64,000 bases of DNA from Phymatolithon calcareum (GCA_977006965.1 OZ345367.1:744001-808000); one strand, 5' to 3'; shown: positions 44,347-55,559, counted from the stretch's first letter. Numbers and translations: made by a program. Notes: generated by a model from the letters alone, not told the origin.

Positions 44347-45069
44347 ATATTTGTATGGGTGTTTATTTTAGAGACGTTAATTTGGTCCTGTGGCGCGTGT
44401 ATGGCGACGGTGCCTGCTGGAAGTTAGCGGGCCATTCCCGATTCTCGCGGCCGGTGGTTGGGCAAACAGTGTGGCAGCATACGCACGCGTGCATTCGTTA
44501 CAGTGACGACCCGTGTTGCTCAGGGATTTCGGCATTGGATCGTCAGCCAGTCAGGGCGGGCTGCCTCAATCGCGATCCGATCACGACAAGCAAATGAGTT
44601 CACGGATTTCATCATTTTTCCAAATTATTCATCTCACGTGACAGGACGTCACTCTGGGACAATTCCTCGCCCAATCATTATCATACTTTTTTAGACGCTT
44701 GTTTTCAAATGTATGGTCAGAAATGTAGACCAAAACTATTTCTCCAAAGGCTGGTACAGAAGGATAAGAGGGTCAGAAGGCTAATCCATGCATCACGCTC
44801 TTTTTTAAAGTTGTGCTTCAATTAAAAGCGATGCGGATAATGATGTTGATTTCATCAGCATCGTAAATTACTGTATGATGTGTCTATCGATTACCTCCGC
44901 ACACCATAATGGAATCAACGTGAAAGCAAAATATTTAAACTATTCTTCCGTGTTGCATGACTTAAAGAAGCACGACGGTTTTCCTGCGAGGGAAAAGTCT
45001 GTCCGCCTACAAACTCAGGAGTATTTGAGTAGAAATTGTTTTTTGTGAAATAGAGTTGAATTTTCTATA

Positions 45070-45113
45070 GTCGAAAGAACAAAAATGCTTTATAAAGCAT
45101 TTGTTCTTTCGAC
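45070..45113. repeat. Hairpin
   Basis: GTCGAAAGAACAAA and its complement flank a central ATGCTTTATAAAGCAT palindrome; one two-base length difference between the arms. Confidence 0.75.
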
Positions 45114-45530
45114 AAAGGATCATTCACGGCTTGTAAACATCGACTACAATCACATCAGGTAAATTTAAATGATGATTTTGATAGCCTGGATTGAGCAATG
45201 GCACAGACACGTCACGGTCATTGCTGGACTCGTTCGGGCTAGTACAGCGCTTCAGTTCGACTTCCAGCCGACTTGTCATCAGGGGTCGTGCGCAATCCAT
45301 TGCTATTGCAATTAATTGCAATTCATAGCAATTCGACCCAAATTGGGTTCTGATGAAGAATTGCAATTCGAATTGCTGGTCGGTAGGTTGTACGAAAGTG
45401 TATAGTTCAGCAAGAGCAGAGTTGAAGGAAATAACGATCACTTCAAATGTATCATGCGTAGTACGTGGTAATTGGTTGTCGGTAGCATCTAATTTTATTA
45501 TATAACTCGGGCCAGTATAAGCGTTCACCG

Positions 45531-45600
45531 GGGGAGCACTGCACCATTTTGGCCCAAATCAACTAAATAACTATCGGGCCAAAATGTTGCCGTGCTCCCC
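45531..45600. repeat. 70-bp inverted repeat
   Basis: Arms of 25 bp (GGGGAGCAC...CATTTTGGCCC) with two mismatches enclose a 20-bp A/T-rich spacer. It looks like a very small TIR element; no target-site duplication is visible. Confidence 0.75.
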
Positions 45601-45650
45601 TAGTGTTAGGTACGTAAAATTCTACGTACTGTATACAGTTACAACGTTCC

Positions 45651-45736
45651 TGAATTCAACCATCCATGTGCTCGTTCTATTGTAATGGTCTGCGCAGACC
45701 ACTACAACAGAACGATCACATGGATGGTTGAATTCA
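45651..45736. repeat. 86-bp near-perfect palindrome
   Basis: Arms of 43 bp beginning TGAATTCAACCATCCATGTG, three mismatches, no spacer (centre GCGC). It lies 50 bp after the preceding inverted repeat. Confidence 0.85.
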
Positions 45737-47093
45737 TTCATCCGTTCAAGTATAACGGTATGGGTGTCTAGAGTGCCGTTTCTGAAAAGACAGATAGAAG
45801 AGTCAATATAAAAAGTGAAGTCGTACATTTATCCAAAGCACACTACCAGACCCAGTCGACAACACCTAAACAAATTTCGCTCTTCCAATCATGGTACTAC
45901 CTATTCCGAAACCGAAGCCGAAACAAGTTGTACAGCAGCTAATGCAACTCCTTCGCGAACAGCCTCGAGATATCCATTCACGTCAATCAACCGCTCTTAT
46001 TGGGATGATCAAACTGTGAAGGAAGCTATGTCAAGCGTTGTCAACCAGCGTGTTGAACAGGCTATCGCAGAAGACGAAAGTTTCGTACACCTAGGAGAAG
46101 AGGCATGAATAAACAATTAACTTGACTATTGCGGGAAGTATTCAAATTGCAATCCGAATTGCTGACTAACCGTAGTGAGCAATTGAATTGTTTAATTGCG
46201 CGACAAACAGCAATGTCGAGCAATGGAATTGGCACTACCCCTGCTTGTCATACCGAGTCTAATTACTCAAGGACTGCCTTTCTTGTTCCTCTTTCCTCGT
46301 GCACCATCGCGTTCCACGGGGAGAACAACATTTCGATCTGAGCTTTGCTGCAACTTCCTTTGCCTTGTATCAGGCGGAGAAAATGTTTACCAGGACGGCA
46401 ATGGAAGGCGAGATATTCGCATTGATCGATGTATCGAACGCAATGTGCACTCTGATAGCGTGTCTCGATTTTGCGATACGGACATCAGATCGACTGTTGG
46501 TCTGCTGTTGTAATTGTGACACTGGATTTACCATATATCCCCGTTCTCGTGACTTGTACGAGGTCGCCCTCTCTACTGAAGAGCTTGTAGCATGAACGCA
46601 TTCCGGAAGAGCAGTAACGTGCTGCAAAACTGTACTGTACATATTATGGGACTTGAAGATGTCAGCGCTGGTACAGGAAGCCCTTAAAATGCTTTCCTTT
46701 CTCTCTATCTGCAATTTTATGAGCTCATGGTCCGCCATCAGCACACAGGCAGTCTAAACGGACGACGCGTGATTCTGTTGAGATGCAATTCTCATCCGCG
46801 TGTGACGTCGAATAGGTTAGCAAATGTCCAAACTTTCATCTGTAATTCCCGAACAAGGGGAAAAATAAAGATTGAGCTTCCCTTTCTGAAGTTTTACAAA
46901 TCAATGGAAAAGTATAAAGGACCATACTCGATTTCCCGCCACATCAGTGGGAAATCGTCCTCGCAATACTCAATTTTTTCCACCGCATATTATCGAGAGA
47001 AGCCATATCTGAAAACCTGTGCCGTGAATCCCGCGCAGTGAGAGGACACCAAGTCACGCTTCGATCTACAACGCCGATATAAGCCAGGGCCGC

Positions 47094-47373
47094 TGTAATG
47101 AACAGCACTATCAGCATCGACCCAGGAGCTCTATAACGGCTCCTTGCGATCTACCCAACGACACTGTCAACACAGTGTGGTGAACGACTTCCGAGAGGAA
47201 CCAACGGATTGATCACAGATACTGACTAACATTCAACGTACGATTAGTCTAGTGTCAGTTAGTGCCCCCCCTTTTTTGCAGGGTGTGCAATTGCTCGCTT
47301 CCGCCCCTATTTAAGCCGCGATACTAATCACTTCCACTAAAAGAAGGAGAGCCATCGCTTAAGACACACCACA
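47094..47373 (+). repeat. 5' LTR
   Basis: 280 bp, begins TGTAATG and ends CACCACA. It contains TATTTAAG at 47308-47315, the likely promoter, and two short inverted repeats (GAGCTCTATAACGGCTC, ACACTGTCAACACAGTGT). Confidence 0.93.
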
Positions 47374-47400
47374 GTGATCACTCAGTCATCTTATTCGATC

Positions 47401-50400
47401 ATGGAAGCAAAAATCGACCCAGAAGAGGAAAACTCCTCAACGAGTTATGAGCAGAATCCCGCATATGTTCGACAATCTGCTGTAACAGTATCGGTCGATT
47501 ATCCTAAGCTTCTCGATTTTGACTCTCAAAAAATTCGGATCTTTTTACGGGCTTATAAAAGATACTGCAATGAGGTCCGAGCAAGGTCTGCCCAACGTGG
47601 TTCGTCGTCAACCGATGAACTTGTCCGTCCGGTAAACCTGAAATTCTGCGTCGATGCAGAATATATTACGTCACTTATCGATCTTGGTTTCATGGAAAAT
47701 GTTTCTTCTTATGATGAACTGGACGATGAATCATTGCTTTCTTATCTACAAAGCAAGGCGGAAGAATCTAAGGAAGTCATGACTTTGGCAAGCCTAGATT
47801 CCATCATCGAGAAGGAGCTGAAGATGAAATACTCTGACAAGTCAGCAACCTCTCGTATCACAACTTTATTGTGCGACTACAGCACAATTTTACGAAAACA
47901 TGGTCTCTCTTGGATCCTTCAGGATTCGCAGAAGGTGGCCGTGTTCCACGTTCTGTCTGCGATTCGTCCTTACACGCTGCAGAATAGACTCCGCGATGAC
48001 CTGCAGTTTTCTCATCATCATCTTAAAAAGGATTTTAAGGAATTTACCAAGCATGTCATGAAACTCGCGGAAGCATACCAGCTCGTCCAAGGCGGCAACC
48101 GTAAGAACAATATTGAAAAAAACGTGGAAAAAAGCAAATCAACGCGCAATGGTGGCTACGGAGACAGTTCAAAGGCTGGAAGAGCAAGTGTTCCAAGTAC
48201 CGAACGCCCCGCAAAGGATACTAAAGACGGAAAGATTATAAAAAAGGAGTACAAGAGGTACGATATCGATCCCAAAGATGCTCCCGCCAGGTCAACACGT
48301 AATCAAACCAAAAAAGCCGAAGAAGCTGAAGCACTAAGGCGAGTCAAGTTTGAAGGTGGTCCTGTCAAACCTCCACCACCCCAGAAGAAAGGCCCAAAGT
48401 TCAACGCTAACCGTGTTTTCAATGAAGCCGAGAATGGCCTTCCGTCCGTTTCCGCTATAGTTATGGATGGAAAATCGTCATTGGAAGTTATTGCACGATG
48501 TGACGACGGAGCAGACGACACTCTTGTATGCCGCAGCGTCGCAGAGAAGGCTGTACTTATGGGCATTGGCCGTATGCGACAACTGGACGAACCAGTGAAA
48601 CTAAGCGTGGCGTTGACACAAGAAGGATTCGATCACGAGTTCACCTTTTCAAGGCAATGGATTGTACCGAGCACAGTTTTGAAACTGGCTTCAGGTCAGC
48701 TATCTATGAGCAATATCACCTATCTCGTGTCCGATGACCTTCTTACAAAGGAACCTATTCTCATTGGTGTCCCTGTTTTGAGGCACCTGAAAATTGATAC
48801 CAAAACGCTCCTGGAAAAGAACAGGGTCATGTTGGATGGTATTGATTGCTCTTCAGTGGGTAACCCTACTGTGCCAAAAGGTGGAGGATATGTAAGTCGC
48901 ATTATGGCCGCACGAAGAAACCAAGTGATTGAAAACTCAACTTCTAAACCTGACCAAATCGACCAGCTAAAACGAGCAAAGCCGACTTCTCCTGATCCCA
49001 GTCGTCCAAGGGCATACTATTATGAGGATGCTGATGAAGCCTCTGTACCGAATCCATCCCTCCTTGACCCAGTGGACAGCGATCAGCACGAAGACGTACT
49101 ATTGGCCGTTGAGAATATGCTCGCCAGAGCTGTTACGAATGGTATCCCCAAGGAAGATTTTCCTCGTCTACAGAAGATTGTGTACGACAATCTAGATATT
49201 TTTCGGACAGGACTTTCTTCTGGTCCCCCTGTGGATATTCCTCCGCTAAAAATTGAACTCACACCGGAGGCCAGGCCTGTAAAAGTCAGGCTACGAAACT
49301 ACAGTCAAGCACAACAAGAGTTTCTTGAAAACTACAAGAATCGTCTGGTCCAGAAGAATATGGCGTACCGAAACCCGACTTCATCCTGGGCCGTAGCGCC
49401 GTTACTTGTTCCAAAGCCAGGCCCCCAACTGTTTCGATTCACGGCCGACCTACGACCAGTCAACGTGTTTACACTCAAGCATTCGTATCCTATGCCTTTA
49501 CTCGAAAATGAGCTCCGAAAGCTTGCTAATGCGAAGTGCTACGCAAACTTTGATTTGTCTAATGCATACTGGCAATTGCCCCTTGACGAGTCCAATCAAG
49601 AACTGCAATCTTTCATTACTCCCGATGGTGTTTACACGCCTACACGCGTCATGCACGGATCCACAAATGCCGTTGCTCACTTGCAGGCATCTCTCACTGA
49701 TCTGTTGGACAAAGAAAACCTGCTTAAGTTCTTCTTGATTTGGCTAGACGACCTACTGTCATATGCAACGTATACTGATGAGCTACTGAACAGCACCGAA
49801 AGCTTTTTCAAGATGTGCAGAAACATTTTTTTAAGGTTGGATCCCAGAAAATGTGTTCTATTTGCAAAGAGTATACGCTGGTGTGGCCGACAAATATCAG
49901 AAGAAGGCATTCGGTTCGACCCGCGAAACCTTTCCGCACTTCTGGATATGGAGTACCCCACAACAGGTGCTCATTTGCAACAGTTCTGCTGTGCACTGCA
50001 ATGGGTGCGGACATCCATACCTCGTTTTACCGAAATCACCAAGCCATTAATTGACCTTCTTGAGCTGGTGTATGAAAAAGCCGGAAAGCGCACAAGGATT
50101 GCTGCTGCCAAGGTGAATCTGAAATCTCTGAACTGGGGTGAGGATGAAATGAAGTCATTCAATGAATGTAAGGCCGCTCTGATTAACCAGGTCACATTAA
50201 CCCACAGGGACAGCTCGAAGAGGATGTGCGTCTACACTGATGCTAATGATTATATGTGGTCTGCCATTATCACACAAAGGCCCCACAATGAGGCCTCGAT
50301 GCCTCATCATGAGCAATTTCATCAGCCGCTTGCCTTCCTCTCTGGGAGATTTAATGACACACAAGTTGGATGGTCGATATTGGAGAAAGAGGCTTATGCT

Positions 50401-52176
50401 ATTATAGCAGCTACAAAGCGCATGCATTGGGTTTTGGCAGTTCCTGAAGGATTCGACCTTTATACCGATCACAATAATCTGATTTTCATTTTTGACCCTA
50501 TGAGTCTAATACCGGACATGTCAATTGCATCAGTTCGCAAGGTGCTTCGCTGGGCTGTACGGATGAGCATGTATAATTATGTGGTACACCACATAAGCGG
50601 ACACGACAATGTATGGGCTGACTTATTGGGACGATGGTCCGCTCAGCCCACAATACGTCGCATTGTACGCATTCCTCCCCTAGTATCCTCAAGCGACAAT
50701 GATTTCGAGTGGCCGTCGGAGTTTGAAGTTTCTGAAGCGCAAGGAAACAATGCGAATTATCGTCCGAAGGCTCTTATAAATGTGTCTGGGTTATGGTGCA
50801 ACAAGAAGGGCGCTGTTTGGATTCCAAGTCAAGCCTCAGATTTGCAACTTCGTATATGCATCATCGCACACACAAGCTCCGCTGGACATCGAGGTCAGAA
50901 AGCTACTCGCACTATAATTCGACGCCATTACTTTTGGGACTCACTCGATGTCGATGTACAAACTTTCACTCGCAGCTGTATACACTGTTTGTCCACTATC
51001 CGTGGTACTAAGGTCCCACGACCATTCGGTCCAGCGCTTCACGGAACTGAGCCAAATGACCTTATTCAGTTTGACTATCTTGAAATGGCTCCAAGTCGAG
51101 AGGGACACAAGTACATTCTCATGATTCGCGACGATTTCTCTTCCTACATCTGGTTGTTTCCTTTTCAGAGCGCAAACTCGGAAAACTCAGCCACCGCGAT
51201 TATTGAATGGGCTACTACGTTTACCATACCTAAAGGATTGATGTCTGATGGAGGATCCCATTTTCAGAACGAAACTGTTCGACTGGTGTCAAAAGGCCTG
51301 CGCTCACCGCATCATTTCACGCTGCCGTATACGCCATGGTCAAACGGAGGTATTGAACGGATGGGGAAAGAAGTGCTTCGTATCTTTCGCGCAACGCTAT
51401 CTGAACTTCGAATGGATCCCGGTGAATGGCCTGATTTGGTACCGATTTTGCAAAGCGCTCTCAACAATGCACCTTCCCCACAAAGAGGACAGTTTGCACC
51501 TGTCCAAATTTTTCTAGGACAGAAGCCGTCAGACCCGGTACAGACGTTTCGGCGTGCATCCACAGGTACTGTCATGACTTTGAAACAAGCCAAATCCGAA
51601 ATTCAGAAGAACCTAACGCTTCTAAAGGATGTTGTAGCGACAATTCACCCAGTTGTGAGCACGTCGTTGGAAAACAATCGTCGGCGTGCAAGAGAAGCAG
51701 CTTCTCGTGGAGAATTGCCGAGGTTCTCAGAAGGAGATTTTGTGTTACTCGCGCGGGAAGAGTTTTTCAGCGGCGAGAAATTGGCACTTCGATGGAGAGG
51801 GCCTCGGCGCGTGGTCAAGGCAAAATCGGATTTTGTTTACACAATTGAAGACCTCCGCAATGGTGCCCTCGAGGACGCTCATGTCTGTCGGCTCATGTTC
51901 TATTCTGATTCTGCTATGGACCAAGTCGCGATTTTACCTCATGTTCTTTCATCGGAGACAGGAATGCCCGTCGCTCGCCTTATGGGTTTAGAGGAACACG
52001 AAGGCGGACTCTACGTTCACGTGCGTTGGAAGGGACTGTCGGAAAAAGAGGACACTCTTGAACCAATTCAAAAGGTCTATGAAGATGTACCCAAAATGGT
52101 TCTTAACCTCTTAGCTCGGAAGAGCACAACGAAAGCTTTGCGCAAGAAAGCAAAGACCATCCTGGGTCTCGCTTAG
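47401..52176 (+). CDS. Gag-Pol polyprotein with C-terminal chromodomain
   Basis: 1,591 residues from the ATG at 47401, with no frameshift between gag and pol. The gag part (1-340) is followed by a basic region but no CCHC knuckle. The protease has a CDDGADDT active-site box (about 367). The reverse transcriptase (600-870) carries FRFTADLRPVN, YANFDLSNAYWQLPL and a polymerase box LIWLDDLL in place of the usual YxDD. RNase H follows (YTDANDYMWSA, GWSILEKEAYAI, YTDHNNL). The integrase has an HHCC zinc motif (H...HRG...CIHC, about 1156-1196) and the triad D1225, D1283, E1319 with the standard 35-residue D-E spacing. A chromodomain (YVHVRWKGL...DTLEP) sits near 1530-1575, typical of chromoviruses that target chromatin. 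All catalytic residues appear intact, so the copy may be active. Confidence 0.95.
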   Translation: MEAKIDPEEENSSTSYEQNPAYVRQSAVTVSVDYPKLLDFDSQKIRIFLRAYKRYCNEVRARSAQRGSSSTDELVRPVNLKFCVDAEYITSLIDLGFMENVSSYDELDDESLLSYLQSKAEESKEVMTLASLDSIIEKELKMKYSDKSATSRITTLLCDYSTILRKHGLSWILQDSQKVAVFHVLSAIRPYTLQNRLRDDLQFSHHHLKKDFKEFTKHVMKLAEAYQLVQGGNRKNNIEKNVEKSKSTRNGGYGDSSKAGRASVPSTERPAKDTKDGKIIKKEYKRYDIDPKDAPARSTRNQTKKAEEAEALRRVKFEGGPVKPPPPQKKGPKFNANRVFNEAENGLPSVSAIVMDGKSSLEVIARCDDGADDTLVCRSVAEKAVLMGIGRMRQLDEPVKLSVALTQEGFDHEFTFSRQWIVPSTVLKLASGQLSMSNITYLVSDDLLTKEPILIGVPVLRHLKIDTKTLLEKNRVMLDGIDCSSVGNPTVPKGGGYVSRIMAARRNQVIENSTSKPDQIDQLKRAKPTSPDPSRPRAYYYEDADEASVPNPSLLDPVDSDQHEDVLLAVENMLARAVTNGIPKEDFPRLQKIVYDNLDIFRTGLSSGPPVDIPPLKIELTPEARPVKVRLRNYSQAQQEFLENYKNRLVQKNMAYRNPTSSWAVAPLLVPKPGPQLFRFTADLRPVNVFTLKHSYPMPLLENELRKLANAKCYANFDLSNAYWQLPLDESNQELQSFITPDGVYTPTRVMHGSTNAVAHLQASLTDLLDKENLLKFFLIWLDDLLSYATYTDELLNSTESFFKMCRNIFLRLDPRKCVLFAKSIRWCGRQISEEGIRFDPRNLSALLDMEYPTTGAHLQQFCCALQWVRTSIPRFTEITKPLIDLLELVYEKAGKRTRIAAAKVNLKSLNWGEDEMKSFNECKAALINQVTLTHRDSSKRMCVYTDANDYMWSAIITQRPHNEASMPHHEQFHQPLAFLSGRFNDTQVGWSILEKEAYAIIAATKRMHWVLAVPEGFDLYTDHNNLIFIFDPMSLIPDMSIASVRKVLRWAVRMSMYNYVVHHISGHDNVWADLLGRWSAQPTIRRIVRIPPLVSSSDNDFEWPSEFEVSEAQGNNANYRPKALINVSGLWCNKKGAVWIPSQASDLQLRICIIAHTSSAGHRGQKATRTIIRRHYFWDSLDVDVQTFTRSCIHCLSTIRGTKVPRPFGPALHGTEPNDLIQFDYLEMAPSREGHKYILMIRDDFSSYIWLFPFQSANSENSATAIIEWATTFTIPKGLMSDGGSHFQNETVRLVSKGLRSPHHFTLPYTPWSNGGIERMGKEVLRIFRATLSELRMDPGEWPDLVPILQSALNNAPSPQRGQFAPVQIFLGQKPSDPVQTFRRASTGTVMTLKQAKSEIQKNLTLLKDVVATIHPVVSTSLENNRRRAREAASRGELPRFSEGDFVLLAREEFFSGEKLALRWRGPRRVVKAKSDFVYTIEDLRNGALEDAHVCRLMFYSDSAMDQVAILPHVLSSETGMPVARLMGLEEHEGGLYVHVRWKGLSEKEDTLEPIQKVYEDVPKMVLNLLARKSTTKALRKKAKTILGLA

Positions 52177-52185
52177 GTGAGGGAG

Positions 52186-52465
52186 TGTAATGAACAGCAC
52201 TATCAGCATCGACCCAGGAGCTCTATAACGGCTCCTTGCGATCTACCCAACGACACTGTCAACACAGTGTGGTGAACGACTTCCGAGAGGAACCAACGGA
52301 TTGATCACAGATACTGACTAACATTCAACGTACGATTAGTCTAGTGTCAGTTAGTGCCCCCCCTTTTTTGCAGGGTGTGCAATTGCTCGCTTCCGCCCCT
52401 ATTTAAGCCGCGATACTAATCACTTCCACTAAAAGAAGGAGAGCCATCGCTTAAGACACACCACA
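52186..52465 (+). repeat. 3' LTR
   Basis: 280 bp, identical by eye to the 5' LTR; ends CACCACA followed by the GCCGC duplication. Confidence 0.93.
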
Positions 52466-52470
52466 GCCGC

Positions 52471-53060
52471 GCTACGGTCGCGCCTTTCATTCGTTCCACG
52501 TCTGTAAATCCGCCTTTCGTGCACTACATGCGTGTCTGGGAAAGGATACGATACCACTCTTGCACACAGAAACTATAGCTCTAAAGCACACCGGAGTCTC
52601 TTTCCTCGCTCATGGGGGGGCCAAAAACGGCACCTTTCAATAGTCCCACGAAACTGTCTGCAACTGCAATCGGAAAGTCGTTTCGATAACGTCAACCACA
52701 TCGGTGCCGATATCCTCTATTTACGTTTTCACTCCTGCAGTGCTACCTTCTGATTGGCACGAGCTTGTCTATACTTCCAGCCCTAGCGCTCATGACTCCG
52801 TGCCAGGCCCCAATTCAAATACAGCGTGTTAGAGATCACCGCATTAGTGGAGGGCAAAATGGATTTGGCATCTACATTGTTGCTACATATCGTTTGAAGC
52901 TTTGAATCGAAGCATTCCCATTCGGGTTTGCATCGACATTCCATTGTGTGGTTGCTCTAATACGCACTTTGGACCAGCCCATGAAGCAGACAACCAGGAG
53001 CTGGAGGTGGTCCAATAATGGTCATCATCTAGTTCGGAGAGGATGCGCACATAGTTGCTA
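52471..53060. other. No recognisable gene
   Basis: Right flank of the retrotransposon. I see no gene or repeat. Confidence 0.4.
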
Positions 53061-53165
53061 CCACCTGTGGTGTAGTGGTAAGACAGCCTCCGCGCACCTG
53101 TGCGCATACTTCGGTATGATACACGCACGAATGTTGAGGTCGCCGGTTCGAGTCCTGCCACAAGC
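53061..53165 (+). tRNA. tRNA-like locus (tRNA pseudogene, intron-bearing tRNA or SINE head); isotype not assigned
   Basis: A box TGGTGTAGTGG (53068) and B box GGTTCGAGTCC (53145) both fit the RNA polymerase III consensus, with T8, A14, G18, G19 and the TTCGAGT T-loop in place. The boxes are about 33 bp further apart than in a normal tRNA. The extra sequence contains a neat hairpin, GTGCGCATAC-TTCG-GTATG-ATACA-CGCAC. The acceptor arms pair poorly in the A-box register (3 of 7) and no convincing anticodon stem emerges, so I cannot name an amino acid. An opposite-strand translation gives AGLEPATS, a peptide known as a spurious product of antisense tRNA sequence. Confidence 0.45.
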
Positions 53166-55559
53166 AAGAATTGAATTACATTCCGCGAAGGGCACGTGGG
53201 TGTAGCCGTGTACTGGTTTGCCGCAGTACTCGTGGGACGCAGTTACGCGAGTATCTAGAATGAGATCAAGTTCGGGAACATTTAGAGGCCCCGTAGATGT
53301 TGGGAAACATTCGTTCATCGCGGCCCTTAGTGTCACTCGACATCTTGAAATACACAACAAACATAGTTGCCGCCGACGTCCTTATGTTATTGGTCGAGAT
53401 TGCCAAGGCTCTTACTATCAGCTTCATGCTGGAGCATACAGGGGCGCCAATTTTCGCAAAGAGGACAATGCTGGCGCTTGGCAGTCACTTGAACTAGCCT
53501 CTTCCTGAACAATGAGAAGATGTTTTCAAACGGCTTCAAATGCTCACCTTTTGCGTGAGCGATCCTGAAAGAAAAGAAAGAAGTAACTTATAGATTTTCA
53601 TATGGACGTATGCAGACGATAGTGTATGCAGCATGTCGGAAGTGAAGTGAAAGTCCCTTTGCATGTTGAGCTCAACGTGGCAAAATTGCGATAGAAATTG
53701 CACATCCAATCGGTGTGCAAAATGCCCAGGTAAAAGAACGTACTGCCTTCGATGGTCCTTCGTCTCTTATGCTTCTAATGGCGCCGTGATCAAGTCCATA
53801 CAGTCTTAATGTCGCGCACACTGCTTTTTCCGTTGACTGTAGAGAAGCGTTAAGTGCGTTGTACCTCTCGCGACTGTATGTGGGACTGTACGCCCGCAAC
53901 TCGGATCGCGATCCTCACGATGTCTATAGAAGATCGTCTGCTGGGCCATAAGGGAATCGTGTCTCTCGTGTATCTATGCGCTGTATTTCGCTTCGGTTGT
54001 AGTGTACTATCGTCCGCTGAGTAATGGAAGGTAGACATTCTTCGGATTTTGACTCCACTGCTCGGATCACCGCACGCTCATGCTGGCAAGCACGTCCCTT
54101 TGACTACGCGCACTTCTAGAGTTTCCACCCATTTTCTTGTTCGCAATCTTCGCCGTGCAAGCCAGTACGGAAGCAATTGCGCCCAAGCTCCCTTTTCCCT
54201 TTTCGCGCGTTCGTTCCAGGGTCGAAGGTCGCAGGTCCAGCCAAGTTCGTGTTGTCAAGGACGACGCCGCCGTCCGCTTCTATTTTTCTTCCCGCTGCAC
54301 TGCGACGTCGGCGATATTTTCGTCAAACTTATCCATCCTCATCAAAGAGAAGGCTCGTGCTCTTGTCCGAACTGCACGACCGCTGTTTTTTCCGCAAGGC
54401 TGCCAAGTGCTCTTCAGCCGAACAGCAACTCTTCTCATAGCGAGTCGCGCCTATCTCTTTTTAACTGGTTCATTGTCCTCGTCTCTTCCTACGTTATTTT
54501 ACTTTGTATCCTAATCGCTGATCTTCATCGCGCGTCGCTACGACACCTGGACTGCATGAGTTACACAAGCTGGATCTCTGCGTCTACCTGTGTTCCCGCA
54601 AGGTTTTGTAGTCTGCTCCGTGGGAGACTCGGCTTTCTTTCCGGTTCAAGCCAAAGTCTACTCTCATTTTCGTCCACCTCAAGGAGCTTCCCTGGCCCTA
54701 CACGGTGCAGGCTCGCGCTCGAGTTTGATCACGACGACCGCTTGTGTCAAGGAAGGCTATGAGCGTGACATACACCGAGAATTTGGAAAAACATGAGAGA
54801 AGACATGACATTGCTCCCGGCATTTTTTGTGAATGAGAGCATGACATATGCTGACGGAGTGGACCTGCTGCTGCCTGCCTTCTACTCTACAAAAGCGATC
54901 GGAAGGCCAACCCAAAAAATTTCCTACCAGGCGTGTGTAGTCGGTATCAATCAATATACATTCACTTTGTGCGCCCATGTTTCAGAGCCTCTAAAATCTG
55001 CGCAAATGACTACGATGAGCTCATTCAAGCGGGCACTTTTTGAGCGTATGTCGTATGGTCTGCCGCTTCCTCAGACCTCTTGTCATTGCTCTTATCATAG
55101 AGCGATTACGGAACATAATTGCTTCTCGGGCAAGGCAAACGTTCTCCAGTGCTTTGCTGAGTTTCAAAGGCATGCCAGCCCCGATGGCTTATTATTTCTG
55201 TAAGAATGAACTCTGGTTGTCGCCAGTTTGGTACCTACGTCACAAGATCACATGCTTCTCCAACTTTTCTTCCGCGCGTCACCTTGCATTCTCACATAGA
55301 GTTCTAGGTGGTCTTCATAGGCCTCGTATACGATCACATGTTTGTGCTACCCAGATCTCCAGTTTGGAAGGCTCCTTGTCCCATGGCTTCCAACGCAGCC
55401 AGCAGGATAAGTGTAGCGCCCGGGTCAAAAGAAGCCGACGCCACATGGGGCAGAGTAGAACAGGAGAGGAGAGAGAAAAGAACGGAAGAGCCTTAGGCAG
55501 AAAGGAGTAAAGAAAGACGAGCCAACAAAACCCTCAAGAAGACAAACAAACAGAATCTG
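53166..55559. other. No supportable gene
   Basis: Several overlapping frames between 54.0 and 55.5 kb, in all three forward frames, have Ser/Arg/Phe-rich sequence without an ATG-led consistent product. A frame at 54793-55203 contains YADGVDLLLP, loosely like a reverse-transcriptase YADD box, and lies upstream of LINE copy C, so some of this may be further LINE decay. Confidence 0.35.

Larger units (their letters stand above)
44347..47088. other. Repeat-rich intergenic region with coding-like remnants
   Basis: Holds a cluster of long hairpins (45070-45113, 45531-45600, 45651-45736), ATTGCAAT-rich sequence near 45.3 and 46.15 kb, and short protein-like pieces in different frames between 45.8 and 46.6 kb (for example KPKPKQVVQQLMQLLREQ from 45891 and VVNQRVEQAIAEDE). 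These may be a decayed transposon gene, but I recognise no family. Confidence 0.35.
47089..52470 (+). mobile_element. Intact Ty3/gypsy LTR retrotransposon (chromovirus type)
   Basis: The element spans 47094-52465 (5,372 bp) and is flanked by 5-bp direct repeats GCCGC at 47089-47093 and 52466-52470, a target-site duplication. The two 280-bp LTRs (TG...CA) look identical base for base, including the C7T6 run, so insertion was very recent. A single uninterrupted gag-pol frame occupies the interior. A purine-rich stretch (AGGTGAGGGAG) abuts the right LTR as polypurine tract. The sequence after the left LTR (GTGATCACTCAGTC) does not begin with the usual TGG of a tRNA primer site, so the priming mode is unclear. 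Confidence 0.95.

Noticed and set aside
52883-53360. Minus-strand frames containing AGLEPATS and CGRTRTGDL
   Set aside because: These are antisense reads of the tRNA-like sequence, a known source of spurious proteins.
54049-54796. Three overlapping forward frames, one with a signal-peptide-like start
   Set aside because: The hydrophobic stretch (FPPIFLFAIFAV) has no upstream ATG in frame, and the three frames compete with no conserved motif.
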